From Arachis hypogaea (Eukaryota; Streptophyta; Magnoliopsida; Fabales; Fabaceae), in the NCBI RefSeq assembly GCF_003086295.3, contig NC_092038.1:97247837-97311836 (forward strand): a stretch of 64,000 nt of DNA, given 5' to 3'. The notes beneath the pieces were generated by a model. The model had not been told where the DNA came from. It saw nothing but the letters and a program-made list of their open reading frames with translations, and did not search any database. The translations under genes and the position numbers were made by a program. Below are positions 53,671 through 64,000 of this stretch, in pieces; the stretch's first letter is position 1; every line of letters starts with the position of its first letter.

Positions 53671-55710
53671 TGATGACAAGTCATCATATACCCATTTTTC
53701 AAGCTAATTTCACTTGTTTTATTAGTCTTTATGCACTTTCTTGCATCTCAAGTAAGTGATTTGGAATGAAAATGCATAACTTCTTTGAATCAAACAACCA
53801 CCATTAAATTGATGCTAACTCATGAGGTTTAAGTAAAATTTAATTGATTTTTAATTGATTTATAAGCCTTGTGAATTTAGTGATACTTTGATTGGTTGTT
53901 TTGATTATTTGAAGGTGAAGAAAAGGAGGAAAAAGGAAGCGTGGCTTAAGAAAGCGTGACTCAAGAGATAAGAAACGTGGCGCATGGAAGGGAGGAAGCA
54001 AACATTGCCCTCCACAAGGGCACACTGCCCTCCAGGAGGGCAACATAATGAAACAAGCTTTGAGAAGCAACACTGCCCTGCCCACAACAAGGGCGGAGCA
54101 CAATTTGATGCCAAGGATCAAGGAGAGCAAAAACTCTGCCCTGCCCTCCTCAAGAGCAATATCGGGCTCCAATCAAGAATAATGCAAAGGAAATTGCTTC
54201 CTAGTGCTTCCTATGGGTTTCGAACCCAAGGACAAGGAGGGAAGGAGTAGCGTTCAAACAAAAAGAAAACAAGCTTGCTTTCATTCTCCATGAATCGAAC
54301 ACGGCACCATGAGGATGTAAGGAACTAGGCATGACTTTGGTGCCAAGAAAACCAAGGAAAAGAAGCAGCATGCGCCTCCACCAAGTTTCGAACTTGGAAC
54401 TTCACTTTTGGAAACATTGCCCTGCCCTCCGCGAGGGTAGGGCAGCATTTTGTGGTGCACAGCCAGCACACCAGATTGGCACGCACCAAGCACTCTCGGC
54501 AGCAGCAGCACGCACGGGCAGCAGAATCTGGCGCACCAAAAAAACTCTGCCCTGCCCTCCACAAGCGCAGGGCAGTATCCTGCAGCATCACACGCACCAA
54601 CACGCACGCACAAGGGCCGCACGCACCATTTCCTGCCCTGCCCTCCACAAGGGCAGGGCAGCCTCCTGGAAGCCATTTTTCTCATGGGCTAAAAATTGAA
54701 TTAAAAATCCAATTTAATTCATTTCTTCACCAAATCAAAAGCCCATCCAAATCCCAAGGTGCAAGAATAGAAAGTGTATAAATAGGAGAAAGTTTGATGT
54801 AATTAGGACCTTTGTTTTGGAGCTTTGAACTTTTATTTTCTTTGGAGCTTTGAACCTTTTCTTTTATTTTTGACTTACTGAACCTTCTCTTGGAGACTTC
54901 ACTGAGAGCTAGGCACTGAGATTTCAGAGAATTGGGGAGGAGAATTGATCTCTCTTCTTCCTTGTTCTTGCTTGAGCATTTTTACTTTTCTTGTTTGAGT
55001 CTTGGGTGTGAAGAATTGAGGAATTTCTGTCTCAATCTCCATTCAAGATCTCTTTAATTTCTCTTATGCATAATTGAGTTCAATTACATTTCCTTTACTG
55101 CTTCTTCCTTAATTTCTTGTTAATTGCTTTGTGAACTTGGATCTGGGAAGGCAATTGAGATCTAGACTTTGCTATCTAGTCTCTGGAGTCCTGAGATCCC
55201 ATTTTCCCTTTTGGTTCTTCTGTGAACCCCTGCTGCAATTTAATTTCCATTTCTGTTTGAGATCTAGTCTATTTCAATTCATCTCTTGTTTAATTAATTG
55301 TTGCAATTTAATTTCCCTCGTTTGAATTTTGAAATCCCAATCCTCAAATCCCTTTTTCATTCAAGCAATTTATATTTCTTGCACTTTAAGTTTCTGCAAT
55401 TTACATTTCTTGCACTTTAAGTTTCAGTCATTTAATTTCTTGTTCTTTAAGATTCAGCATCTTTTACTTTCCTGCTCTTTAATTTACTGCAATTCTCCCC
55501 TCTCCCCTTTACATTCCAAGCAACTTAGTTTCTGTTAAAGATAAACCACTCAACTAAAACTTGATTCGCTTTACTAAATCAACCACTAAACTAAAATTGC
55601 CCAATCCTTCAATCCCTGTGGGATCGACATCACTCCCGTGAGTTTTATTACTTGATTCGACCCGGAACACTTGCCGATGAGTTTTGTGTTGGATCGTTTT
55701 CCACACATCA
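53671..55710 (+). repeat. 5' LTR of element I (2040 bp)
   Basis: It begins with the near-palindrome TGATGACAAGTCATCA and ends CCACACATCA. Palindromes lie at 54005-54660 and TATAAATAGG at 54777-54786. Open frames on both strands in the GC-rich part only reflect the palindromes. Confidence 0.96.
54005..54660 (+). repeat. GC-rich palindromes in the element I LTR
   Basis: Arms TGCCCTGCCCT and AGGGCAGGGCA around a 5-base loop (CCACA or CCGCG) occur at 54418-54444, 54548-54574 and 54634-54660. Shorter forms lie at 54006, 54026 and 54137. The last ends 116 bp before the TATA box. The same set is in the 3' LTR near 61119-61361. Confidence 0.88.
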
Positions 55711-55716
55711 AGTTTT

Positions 55717-55734
55717 TGGTGCCGTTGCCGGGGA
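55717..55734 (+). promoter_or_regulatory. Primer-binding site (element I), one mismatch
   Basis: TGGTGCCGTTGCCGGGGA differs from the tRNA-Asp PBS of elements C, F and H by one C-to-T. Confidence 0.9.
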
Positions 55735-55923
55735 TTGAAATAGATTGACAATGATTAAGTGAAGTGGAGGTCTAGATCAAGCATTCTTTCTTTTCTGTTT
55801 CTTTAAGTTTTTACTAACACACTAACTGTTTGAATTTTTGCTTAAACTAACTAAAACTTCATTCTAGCAATAGATTGAAGTTTCACTGGTTTTCTGGATC
55901 TGTGTGTTTATTGTTGTGTTTGT

Positions 55924-58680
55924 ATGTCAGGTACAGGAAGATCTTCCCCTATCCTCTCTGAAATTGACCAAAGAACTCTTCGAAGAATAAGAAGAGCTGA
56001 AAGAGGGAAGAACATCATTGGAGAGGAAGAATCTGAGGAGGAATTTCAAGAGATGGAAGGAGATCCATCAAATCCCAATCAACCAGAAGGGGGAGCTAAC
56101 AATAACCCACAACAAAGAAGAGTACTGGCTTCCTACACATTTGCAAATGCTAGACACTGTGGGAGTAGCATTCTTACTCCTAATGTCAATGCAAACAACT
56201 TCGAACTAAAGCCACAACTCATCACTTTGGTCCAAAACAACTGCTCTTTTGGAGGAGGGCCATTGGAGGACCCAAATCAACACTTATCTACCTTCTTGAG
56301 AATTTGTGACACTGTCAAAACCAATGGTGTGCCTCCTGACAGCTACAAGTTACTGCTCTTCCCATTCTCTCTCAGGGACAAAGTCACTCAATGGCTAGAA
56401 ACATTTCCAAAGGAGATCATCAACACTTGGGATGATTTGGTGAGCAATTTTCTTGCCAAATTTTATCCCTCTTAAAGGATCATAAGATTGAAGACTGAGG
56501 TGCAGACATTCACTCAAATGGATGCTGAAAATTTATATGAAGCATGGGAAAGATATAAGGCACTGCTGAGGAAATGTCCACCAGAGATGTTCACTGAGTG
56601 GGACAAGCTGCAGAACTTCTATGAGGGACTTACTCTGAAGGCTCAAGAAGCACTTGATCATTCAGCCGGAGGCTTATTACAACTCATGAAAACTACAGAG
56701 GAAGCTCAAAATCTCATTGATATGGTGGCTAACAACCAATATTTCTTTGCTCACCAAAGGCAACGCCAACCATCACAAAGGAGAGGAGTAATAGAGTTGG
56801 AAGGAGTGGATTCAATCTTAGCTCAAAACAAAATGATGCAGCAGCAGATTCAGCAACAATTTGAGCAAATGGCCAAGAGAATTGATGGCCTGCAAGTTGC
56901 GTCAGTGAGTGCCACAAGCCAACCATCAACTACTTGGGGGCAAAATGAAGAAATTCAAGAGGAGCAACAGCAAGAGCAAGTCCAATACATGTACAACTAA
57001 AATCCTGGAACAAATGAAGTCTATGGTGATACTTACAATCCTTCTTGGAAAAACCATCCCAACCTCAGATGGGGAGACAACCACAATCAAACTCAGCAGC
57101 CATTGCAAAGGAACTCAAATCAAAATAATTGGAAAAACACAAACCAAAACAACCAGCCAAACACTAACCAAAATACATATAGAAAACCACAAAACACTTA
57201 TCCCAACTCTAACCATTATCCACCCAATAACCACCCAACTAACCAAAACACCTACCATCATCCAGCAACACCCCACAACCAACCAATCTCACAAGACTCT
57301 CAGAGAATTACTAATCTAGAGATGCTCATGGAGAAGATGATGAAGAACCAAGAATTGACCACAAAGAACCAAGAAGCCTCCATGAAGAACCTAGAGAGGC
57401 AGATTGGGCAAATCTCTAAGCAGATTTCTATTGAAAAACCATCAAGCTCACTACCAAGTGACACCATTCCTAATCCAAAAGAGGAGTGCAAGGCAATACA
57501 GTTAAGGAGTGGAAAAATCCTGCTGAAAGATGAAGAAGCCACCAAAAAGCCCAAGGAAAGTGACAAGAAACAAGTTGAAAAAGAGGCAGCCAATGATGAA
57601 GATGCAACAGCAAGCACGCAGCCTCATAATTAACCTCAAGAAAAAGAAAACAGACCATAAAATCTGAAGAAAGAAAAGAAGACCATGGAAGAACCAAACC
57701 CAAGACAACAGCAAGTGGAGAAGAGTCTTACACCATCACTACCCTATGCACAGAGATTCCAAAAAGAAGCAAAGGATCAACATTTCCACAAATTCCTTGA
57801 GACTTTCAAGAAGCTGGAAATCAACATACCTTTGGCTGAGGCACTGGAACAAATGCCCTTGTATGCCAAATTCTTAAAAGAACTCATCAACAAGAAAAGG
57901 AGTTGGAATGAGAAAGAGACTGTGCTGCTCACTGAAGAATGCAGTGCACTAATCAGGAAGGGGCTCCCTCCCAAACTTGAAGATCCAGGAAGTTTCTTCC
58001 TACCTTGCACCATTGGAAATCTATTCATCGACAAGGGGATGTGTGACTTAGGAGCAAGCATAAATTTGATTCCATCCTCTTTAGTAAAGAAGCTGGGCAT
58101 AGGAAAAATGAAGCCAACACAAATGTCCTTAGAACTGGTGGATCAATCAGTGGTACATCCCAAAGGAGTGATTGAAAACCTTTTAGTTAAGGTCGACAAG
58201 TTCATTTTTCCTATAGACTTTGTGATCCTGGATTCAGCAGAAAAAGAGAATGACTCCATAATACTTGGTCGACCATTTTTAGCCACTGCTAGAGCCATCA
58301 TAGATGTAGGGGAGGGAGAGCTAACCCTCAGGATGTATGAGGAAAGCATCACCTTGAAGGTGTTGCCAGAACCACAAACTGATGAAGAGACAAGCAAAAC
58401 AAGTAGTGACTGTTTTCCAGGGCATACAACCATCAACACAGTAGAACAGAAGGATGAGCAGGTACAAAGAGGAGAAGGAATTCAAAAAGAAGCTGGGATA
58501 ATAAACAATAAGGGAAATGTCACAACTAAAGCCACTGTTAAGGAAGAAAGACTGACAAGGAAAAGGAAGAAAAACAAGAAGAAAGTTTACAAAGGGTGGA
58601 AGAACAAAAAAATCCCAACTGAAGGATTTTCCAAAGGTGACAAGGTGCAATTAGTATATCAACAGTTGGGAGACTGTTAA
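55924..58680 (+). pseudogene. gag: Gag-protease of element I: one frame with four TAA codons
   Basis: The start is MSGTGRSSPILSEIDQRT. The gag core (NNFELKPQLITLVQNNCSF, QWLETFPKEI, LYEAWERYK) is followed by YNPSWKNHPNLRW, a Q/N-rich stretch and the protease (CDLGASINLIPSS, IILGRPFLATARAII). All 919 codons are in one frame without any frameshift. TAA codons lie at 56473, 56998, 57631 and 57658, each at a site where glutamine CAA is plausible. No zinc knuckle is visible. The C-terminus is lysine-rich (RKRKKNKKKVYK). Confidence 0.9.
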
Positions 58681-60334
58681 CCAAGTACTCTCTCTCGAGC
58701 ACATTGAAATAGAGCATCAAGGCACATAAAGGAGGCTGACAGTGAGAGGGGACAAGCTCCGACATTCCAACCATCAACCACCCTAAGGGTGGATCAATGT
58801 CAAGCTAATGACAATAAAAGAGCGCTTGTTGGGAGGCAACCCAACCTGAGGTAGTTTTCTTTTCATAGCTTTCTCAATAAAAATGTTGAATAATTGGTAT
58901 GGATTGCAAGAAGCTAAGTTTGGTGTTGCACACCAAAACAACTTAAAGGAGAATGAAAGATTCTAAGTTTGGTGTTCCACAAAAATCTCATTTAAAAACA
59001 CATTCTCACCTCTTACATAATACTAGCTCTGAGCAATCAAACAAATTATCCAACTATTTAACTGCTTTCTAGCTTTAATTCCATAACCTTTAGCAAGAAC
59101 ACAAGGTTTCACATATGGTTAACTTGTTGCATCAGAGGTAGTGGCAAACAATTAAGTTTGATATTCCCACACCAAAATAAATCCAAGAGCCACACTCAAT
59201 TTATGCATACTAACCATGCAATTAAGGGCTTGAGAAGCAAGCAACTTTGAGAATTATGCAGGACATGAGTCAACAATTAAAGATATTGTGCATCTTAACT
59301 CAAAGAAAACACAACAGAAGGAAGAATCAAAGGGCTGCAACTTCAAAGGTTGTACCTAAACTTAATCCTTGCTGTTGTGAATTGTTTTGAACATGGGAAC
59401 CATTATGTATCCTGCTAAAGTGTTTATCTAGTTGCAAGTGAAGTTGTTTGATTAAGTATGCTAAATCTGAATTTTGCTTGTCATCCATCACTTAGCTGAA
59501 TTTTGTTTTGTTTCCCATATGCTTGAATAAAAGAGAATTGTTTGAATTGGAAAGTAAATATCCAATGTTGCATAAGTTAGAATGGAAGTTAATGGTGGTG
59601 TATGTGTTTGATTAAATGCATAACTCATGAAATAATTGCTGCATAGTATCATTTTCATTGAAGTGTGAGCTAGCTTGCTGTTATAAAGGTTCCTATCAAT
59701 AAAGAAAAAACCCTTGAGAACAAAAGAAAATAAAACAGAAAGAAAAGGAAGAAGAAAAAGCCAATGTGGCAAGAAAAACAAAGAATAAGGGCTGGACACC
59801 AATAGCTTGGACCCTAGGACATATGCCTGTGGTGTTCTTGTACTAGGATATGCTTGGATAAGTAAATTCTGAGGGGTATTTCAAAACCCGGTCACTTAGA
59901 TCAACTGATTTGGGATGGCCAATTGAAAGTCCACAATAAAGAGCAACTTAGATACAGAACATTTAGTTATCCAAAGAGATGCTGGGCATCAATGATCCTA
60001 GGAGGAAATAGTGAGTCATGTGTCTGTGGTGGAAAGATGTTGAGTAAAAATAAAGCCAAAGGCTACTACTGCAACATTAGACACCAAGCCTCCAAAAGAA
60101 TAATAAGCTTGTTAAGCAACATGAGAAAAGAAAAGTTAGCAAGGGAGCAAAGAAAGAATAAACCTTATAAGAGCAAGTTTAGTAAGCCTTTGAGGAAAGA
60201 TGTATATTATGTAACAGCAACAATAATTGAGTTATCATTGTCTGCATCAAAACTCCATAAACCAAGTTCTGCTATATGCCTAATAAGGATATGTTTTCTC
60301 TTCTTGTTCATTTCATTTTCTCTTAGTTTTGATG
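58681..60334 (+). other. 3' non-coding region of element I
   Basis: The conserved post-gag element is at 58799-58845. AAGTTTGGTGTT motifs lie at about 58917 and 58963, and ATGTGTCTGTGG at 60019-60030. The frame at 59923-60360 is not supported by any domain, and I do not call it. Confidence 0.65.
58799..58845 (+). promoter_or_regulatory. Conserved post-gag element with hairpin (element I)
   Basis: It matches 29238-29284 of element E. GTTGGG-AGGCAA-CCCAAC gives a perfect 6-bp stem. Confidence 0.6.
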
Positions 60335-60371
60335 CTTGCTTGGGGACAAGCAAGATTTAAGTTTGGTGTTG
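60335..60371 (+). promoter_or_regulatory. Hairpin plus PPT region before the 3' LTR (element I)
   Basis: CTTGCTTG-GGGA-CAAGCAAG is at 60335-60354, then ATTTAAGTTTGGTGTTG up to the LTR start at 60372. The stem differs from those of A and E by a paired change. Confidence 0.65.
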
Positions 60372-62411
60372 TGATGACAAGTCATCATATACCCATTTTT
60401 CAAGCTAATTTCACTTGTTTTATTAGTCTTTATGCACTTTCTTGCATTTCAAGTAAGTGATTTGGAATGAAAATGCATAACTTCTTTGAATCAAACAACC
60501 ACCATTAAATTGATGCTAACTCATGAGGTTTAAGCAAAATTTAATTGATTTTTAATTAATTTATAAGCCTTGTGAATTTAGTGATACTTTGATTGGTTGT
60601 TTTGATTATTTGAAGGTGAAGAAAAGGAGGAAAAAGGAAGCGTGGCTTAAGAAAGCGTGACTCAAGAGATAAGAAACGTGGCGCATGGAAGGGAAAAAGC
60701 AAACATTGCCCTCCACAAGGGCACACTGCCCTCCAGGAGGGCAACATAATGAAACAAGCTTTGAGAAGCAACACTGGCCTGCCCACAACAAGGGCGGAGC
60801 ACAATTTGATGCCAAGGATCAAGGAGAGCAAAAACTCTGCCCTGCCCTCCTCAAGAGCAATATCGGGCTCCCATCAAGAATAATGCAAAGGAAATTGCTT
60901 CCTAGTGCTTCCTATGGGTTTCGAACCCAAGGACAAGGAGGGAAGGAGTAGCGTTCAAACAAAAAGAAAACAAGCTTGCTTTCATTCTCCATGAATCGAA
61001 CACGGCACCATGAGGAAGTAAGGAACTAGGCGTGACTTTGGTGCCAAGAAAACCAAGGAAAAGAAGCAGCATGCACCTCCACCAAGTTTCGAACTTGGAA
61101 CTTCACTTTTGGAAACATTGCCCTGCCCTCCGCAAGGGCAGGGCAGCATTTTGTGGTGCACAGCCAGCGCACCAGATTGGCACGCACCAAGGACTCTCGG
61201 CAGCAGCAGCACGCACGGGCAGCAAAATCTGGCGCACCAAAAAAACTCTGCCCTGCCCTCCACAAGGGCAGGGCAGCATCCTGCAGCATCACACACACCA
61301 ACACGCACGCACAAGGGCCGCACGCACCATTTCATGCCCTGCCCTCCACAAGGGCAAGGCAGCCTCCTGGAAGCCATTTTTCTCATGGGCTAAAAATTGA
61401 ATTAAAAATCCAATTTACTTCATTTCTTCACCAAATCAAAAGCCCATCCAAATCCCAAGATCCAAGAATAGAAAGTGTATAAATAGGAGATAGTTTGATG
61501 TAATTAGGACCTTTGTTTTGGAGCTTTGAACTTTTATTTTCTTTAGAGCTTTGAACCTTTTCTTTTATTTTTTACTTACTGAACCTTCTCTTGGAGACTT
61601 CACTGAGAGCTAGGCACTGAGATTTCAGAGAATTGGGGAGGAGAATTGATCTCTCTTCTTCCTTGTTCTTGCTTGAGCATTTTTACTTTTCTTGTTTGAG
61701 ACTTGGGTGTGAAGAATTGAGGAATTTCTGTCTCAATCTCCATTCAAGATCTCTTTAATTTCTCTTCTTCATAATTGAGTTCAATTACATTTCCTTTACT
61801 ACTTCTTCTTTAATTTCTTGTTAATTGCTTTGTGAACTTGGATCTGGGAAGGCAATTGAGATCAAGACTTTGCTATCTAGTCTCTGGAGTCCTGAGATCC
61901 CATTTTCCCTTTTGGTTCTTCTGTGAACCCCTGCTGCAATTTAATTTCCATTTCTGTTTGAGATCTAGTATATTTCAATTCATCTCTTGTTTAATTAATT
62001 GTTGCAATTTAATTTCCCTCGTTTGAATTCTGAAATCCCAATCCTCAAATCCCTTTTTCATTTAAGCAATTTATATTTCTTGCACTTTAAGTTACTGCAA
62101 TTTACATTTCTTGCACTTTAAGTTTCAGTCATTTAATTTCTTGTTCTTTAAGATTCAGCATCTTTTACTTTCCTGCTCTTCAATTTACTGCAATTCTCCC
62201 CTCTCCCCTTTAAATTCCAAGCAACTTAGTTTCTGTTAAAGATAAACCACTCAACCAATACTTGATTCGCTTGACTAAATCAACCACTAAACTAAAATTG
62301 CTCAATCCTTCAATCCTTGTTGGATCGACCTCACTCCCGTGAATTTTATTACTTGATGCGACCCGGTACACTTGCCGGTGAGTTTTGTGTTGGATCGTTT
62401 TCCACACATCA
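60372..62411 (+). repeat. 3' LTR of element I (2040 bp)
   Basis: It is the same length as 53671-55710, with the TATA box TATAAATAGG at 61478-61487. The TSD GTGCA follows at 62412-62416. Confidence 0.96.
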
Positions 62412-62416
62412 GTGCA

Positions 62417-63561
62417 TAGACTACAGAAAACTCAATGAAGCTACATGAAAAGATCATTTCCCGCTTCCATTCATGGACCAAATGTTGGAACGACTTGCAG
62501 GCCATGCATTTTATTGTTTTCTTGACGGCTATTCAGGATATAACCAAATAGTGGTTGATCCTAGAGACCAAGAGAAAACCTCCTTCACATGCCCATATGG
62601 AGTGTTTGCTTATAGGCGCATGCCATTTGGGCTATGTAATGCACCTGCAACGTTCCAACGCTGCATGCTTTCTATCTTCTCAGACATGATAGAGAAATTC
62701 ATTGAAGTTTTTATGGATGATTTTTCAGTATTTGGAGATTCTTTTCCTAGTTGCCTACATCACCTAGCCCTGGTATTGAAGAGATGTCAAGAGACCAATC
62801 TGGTTTTGAACTGGGAAAAATGTCACTTCATGGTGACAGGAGGAATAGTCCTTGGTCATAAGGTTTCTAACCAGGGTATTGAGGTGGATAGAGCTAAAGT
62901 GGAAATTATTGAAAAACTTCCTCCACACGGTGATGTCAAGGCAATTAGGAGCTTTTTAGGACATGCAGGTTTTTACAGAAGGTTTATTAAGGATTTTTCA
63001 AAGATAGCAAAGCCCTTAAGCAATCTCCTTGTAGCTGACACACCATTTGTCTTCGATGAAACATGCATGTTGGCTTTTGAGAACTTGAAAATGAGGCTAT
63101 CCTCTGCACCTATCATCTCCCCACCTGATTGGAACTTACCTTTTGAACTAATGTGTGATGCATCTGATTATGCAATAGGGGCAGTGTTAGGACAGAGGAA
63201 AGATAGCTTAGTCCATGTGATATACTATGCCAACAAGGTCCTTAATGATGCTCAAAGAAATTATACCACAACCGAAAAGGAACTGCTGGCAATAGTCTTC
63301 GCATTTGACGAGTTTAGATCATACCTCATTGGTGCAAAAGTGATTGTTTTCACAGATCACACAGCACTTAAATATTTGTTTGCTAAGCAGGAATTAAAAC
63401 CAAGACTAATAAGATGGATCTTATTGTTGTAGGAATTTGATATTGAAATCAGAGACAAGAAAGGAGTGGAAAACAAGGTAGTAGATCACCTCTCCAGAAT
63501 CCCTCAGGATGAAGGTGGGGCACATGATACTCAAGTGAACGAGCTCTTCCCTGATGAGTAG
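62417..63561 (+). pseudogene. pol: RT and RNase H of element H (Athila type)
   Basis: DYRKLNEAT is followed by TGA at 62446 (arginine site). Then come [30 protein letters not shown], the catalytic region [11 protein letters not shown] (FMDD form), [13 protein letters not shown] and [16 protein letters not shown]. RNase H follows with [27 protein letters not shown] and [13 protein letters not shown] codons at 63430 and 63559 replace glutamine codons. The FMDD catalytic box is typical of plant Athila RT. Confidence 0.95.
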
Positions 63562-64000
63562 TTGATGATAGTTCACAAGGCTCCATGGTTTGCAGACATA
63601 GCCAACTTCAAGGCAACTGGGGCTTTACCACCAGAGATACATAAACATCAGAAAAGAAAGCTCATGAATGATGCAAAATACTTTGTCTGGGATGAGCCAT
63701 ATCTCTTCAAGAAGTGTTCAGATGGAGTCCTCAGAAGATGTGTTTCGGAAGAAGAAGGACGAGAGGTGCTATGGAATTGCCACAGCTCAAGTTATGGAGG
63801 CCACTTTGGAGGGGCAGAACTGCAGCAAAGGTTCTATAAAGTGGGTTCTTTTGGCCAACCCTTTTCAAGGATGCCAAAGAACTGGTAAAAAGCTGCAACG
63901 AATGCCAAAGAGCGGGAAATTTGCCCAAAAGAAATGCCATGCCACAAAATTTCATTCTAGAGCTGGAACTGTTTGATGTGTGGGGAATAGATTTCATGGG
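63562..64000 (+). pseudogene. pol: Integrase N-terminal part of element H, right edge
   Basis: PWFADIANF, then the zinc-binding region NCHSSSYGGHFGG with the [12 protein letters not shown] pair in another frame. A single-base shift lies near 63812, and a TAA at 63837 replaces a glutamine codon. The sequence ends in the core entry DVWGIDFMG at the window edge. Confidence 0.9.

Larger units (their letters stand above)
53671..62411 (+). mobile_element. Element I: complete non-autonomous Athila-like element (8741 bp)
   Basis: Both LTRs are 2040 bp, and the TSD GTGCA is found at 53666-53670 and 62412-62416. It contains PBS, gag-protease and a long 3' region with hairpin and PPT, but no RT, RNase H or integrase. 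By hand the LTRs differ at about 49 sites (2.4 percent) with no indel. The insertion is into the RT gene of element H. Confidence 0.96.
62412..64000 (+). mobile_element. Element H, right part after element I
   Basis: Coding sequence continues directly from 53670 after the duplicated GTGCA. RT, RNase H and the integrase start are present; the rest runs off the window. Confidence 0.92.

Noticed and set aside
54281..54781. Overlapping open frames on both strands in the GC-rich LTR block (also 60982-61482)
   Set aside because: They arise from palindromic CCCTGCCCTCC sequence, which is low in stop codons on both strands. No domain is present, and they lie within an LTR.
56473..57660. In-frame TAA codons in element I gag as programmed readthrough
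   Set aside because: Four separate TAA codons at likely CAA sites fit simple C-to-T decay. No shared readthrough context was seen.
59923..60360. Open frame of 145 codons before the 3' LTR of element I
   Set aside because: No recognisable domain, and it overlaps the hairpin and PPT region. I see no homologous frame in A or E.
1..64000. Search for a host gene
   Set aside because: All frames over about 150 codons have retrotransposon domains, or are shadows of such genes or repeats. The unassigned part at 22577-25370 has no gene-like frame.

Overview
This is a plant genomic window made almost entirely of nested Ty3/gypsy LTR retrotransposons. Every long reading frame is a gag, protease, reverse transcriptase, RNase H, integrase or accessory retrotransposon protein. 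I found no convincing host gene, tRNA or rRNA. The many copies of the palindrome GGCGTTTAACGCC and the gag and LTR sequences match what I remember of peanut (Arachis) Athila-lineage elements of the FIDEL type. I therefore read the window as Arachis pericentromeric or other repeat-rich DNA. That assignment is from memory and was not searched.

Layout (element letters are mine). A (1-3512, +): 3' end of a FIDEL-like element with an accessory ORF2, a hairpin plus polypurine tract (PPT), and a 1.6-kb LTR. B (3513-9828, resuming 20419 to about 20605, +): a decayed Tat-lineage element with archaeal-type RNase H, integrase, 104-bp tandem repeats and an antisense gene. C (9829-20418, -): a complete Tat element nested in B, with LTRs of 530 and 535 bp, a tRNA-Asp primer-binding site (PBS) and target-site duplication (TSD) AAGAG. 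D (about 20606-22576, -): a FIDEL-like LTR with a short leader. 22577-25960: older fragments, including a Tekay/Del-like integrase tail and two LTR pieces. E (about 25961-33777, +): a FIDEL-like non-autonomous element with intact gag-protease and intact ORF2. 33778-35759: gag and protease relics on both strands.

The right half is a four-level nest. F (35760-39763, +, Tat) is interrupted in RNase H by G (39764-48296, -, Tat). G is interrupted in protease by H (48297-53670, resuming at 62412, +, Athila-like with RT and integrase). H is interrupted in RT by I (53671-62411, +, non-autonomous gag-protease, two 2040-bp LTRs, TSD GTGCA).

The pol-bearing copies are dead, mostly through C-to-T type nonsense codons. 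The only intact long frames belong to E, which has no RT or integrase and would need proteins supplied by another copy.

The most interesting signals are non-coding. Palindrome arrays lie 115-230 bp upstream of TATA boxes in several LTR types, and in the FIDEL-like group they repeat every 31 bp almost without exception. A hairpin with compensatory base changes precedes the AAGTTTGGTGT motif next to the PPT. A TATA box and leader precede ORF2 inside element E. An intron-containing antisense gene is retained in all three Tat copies that cover the region.
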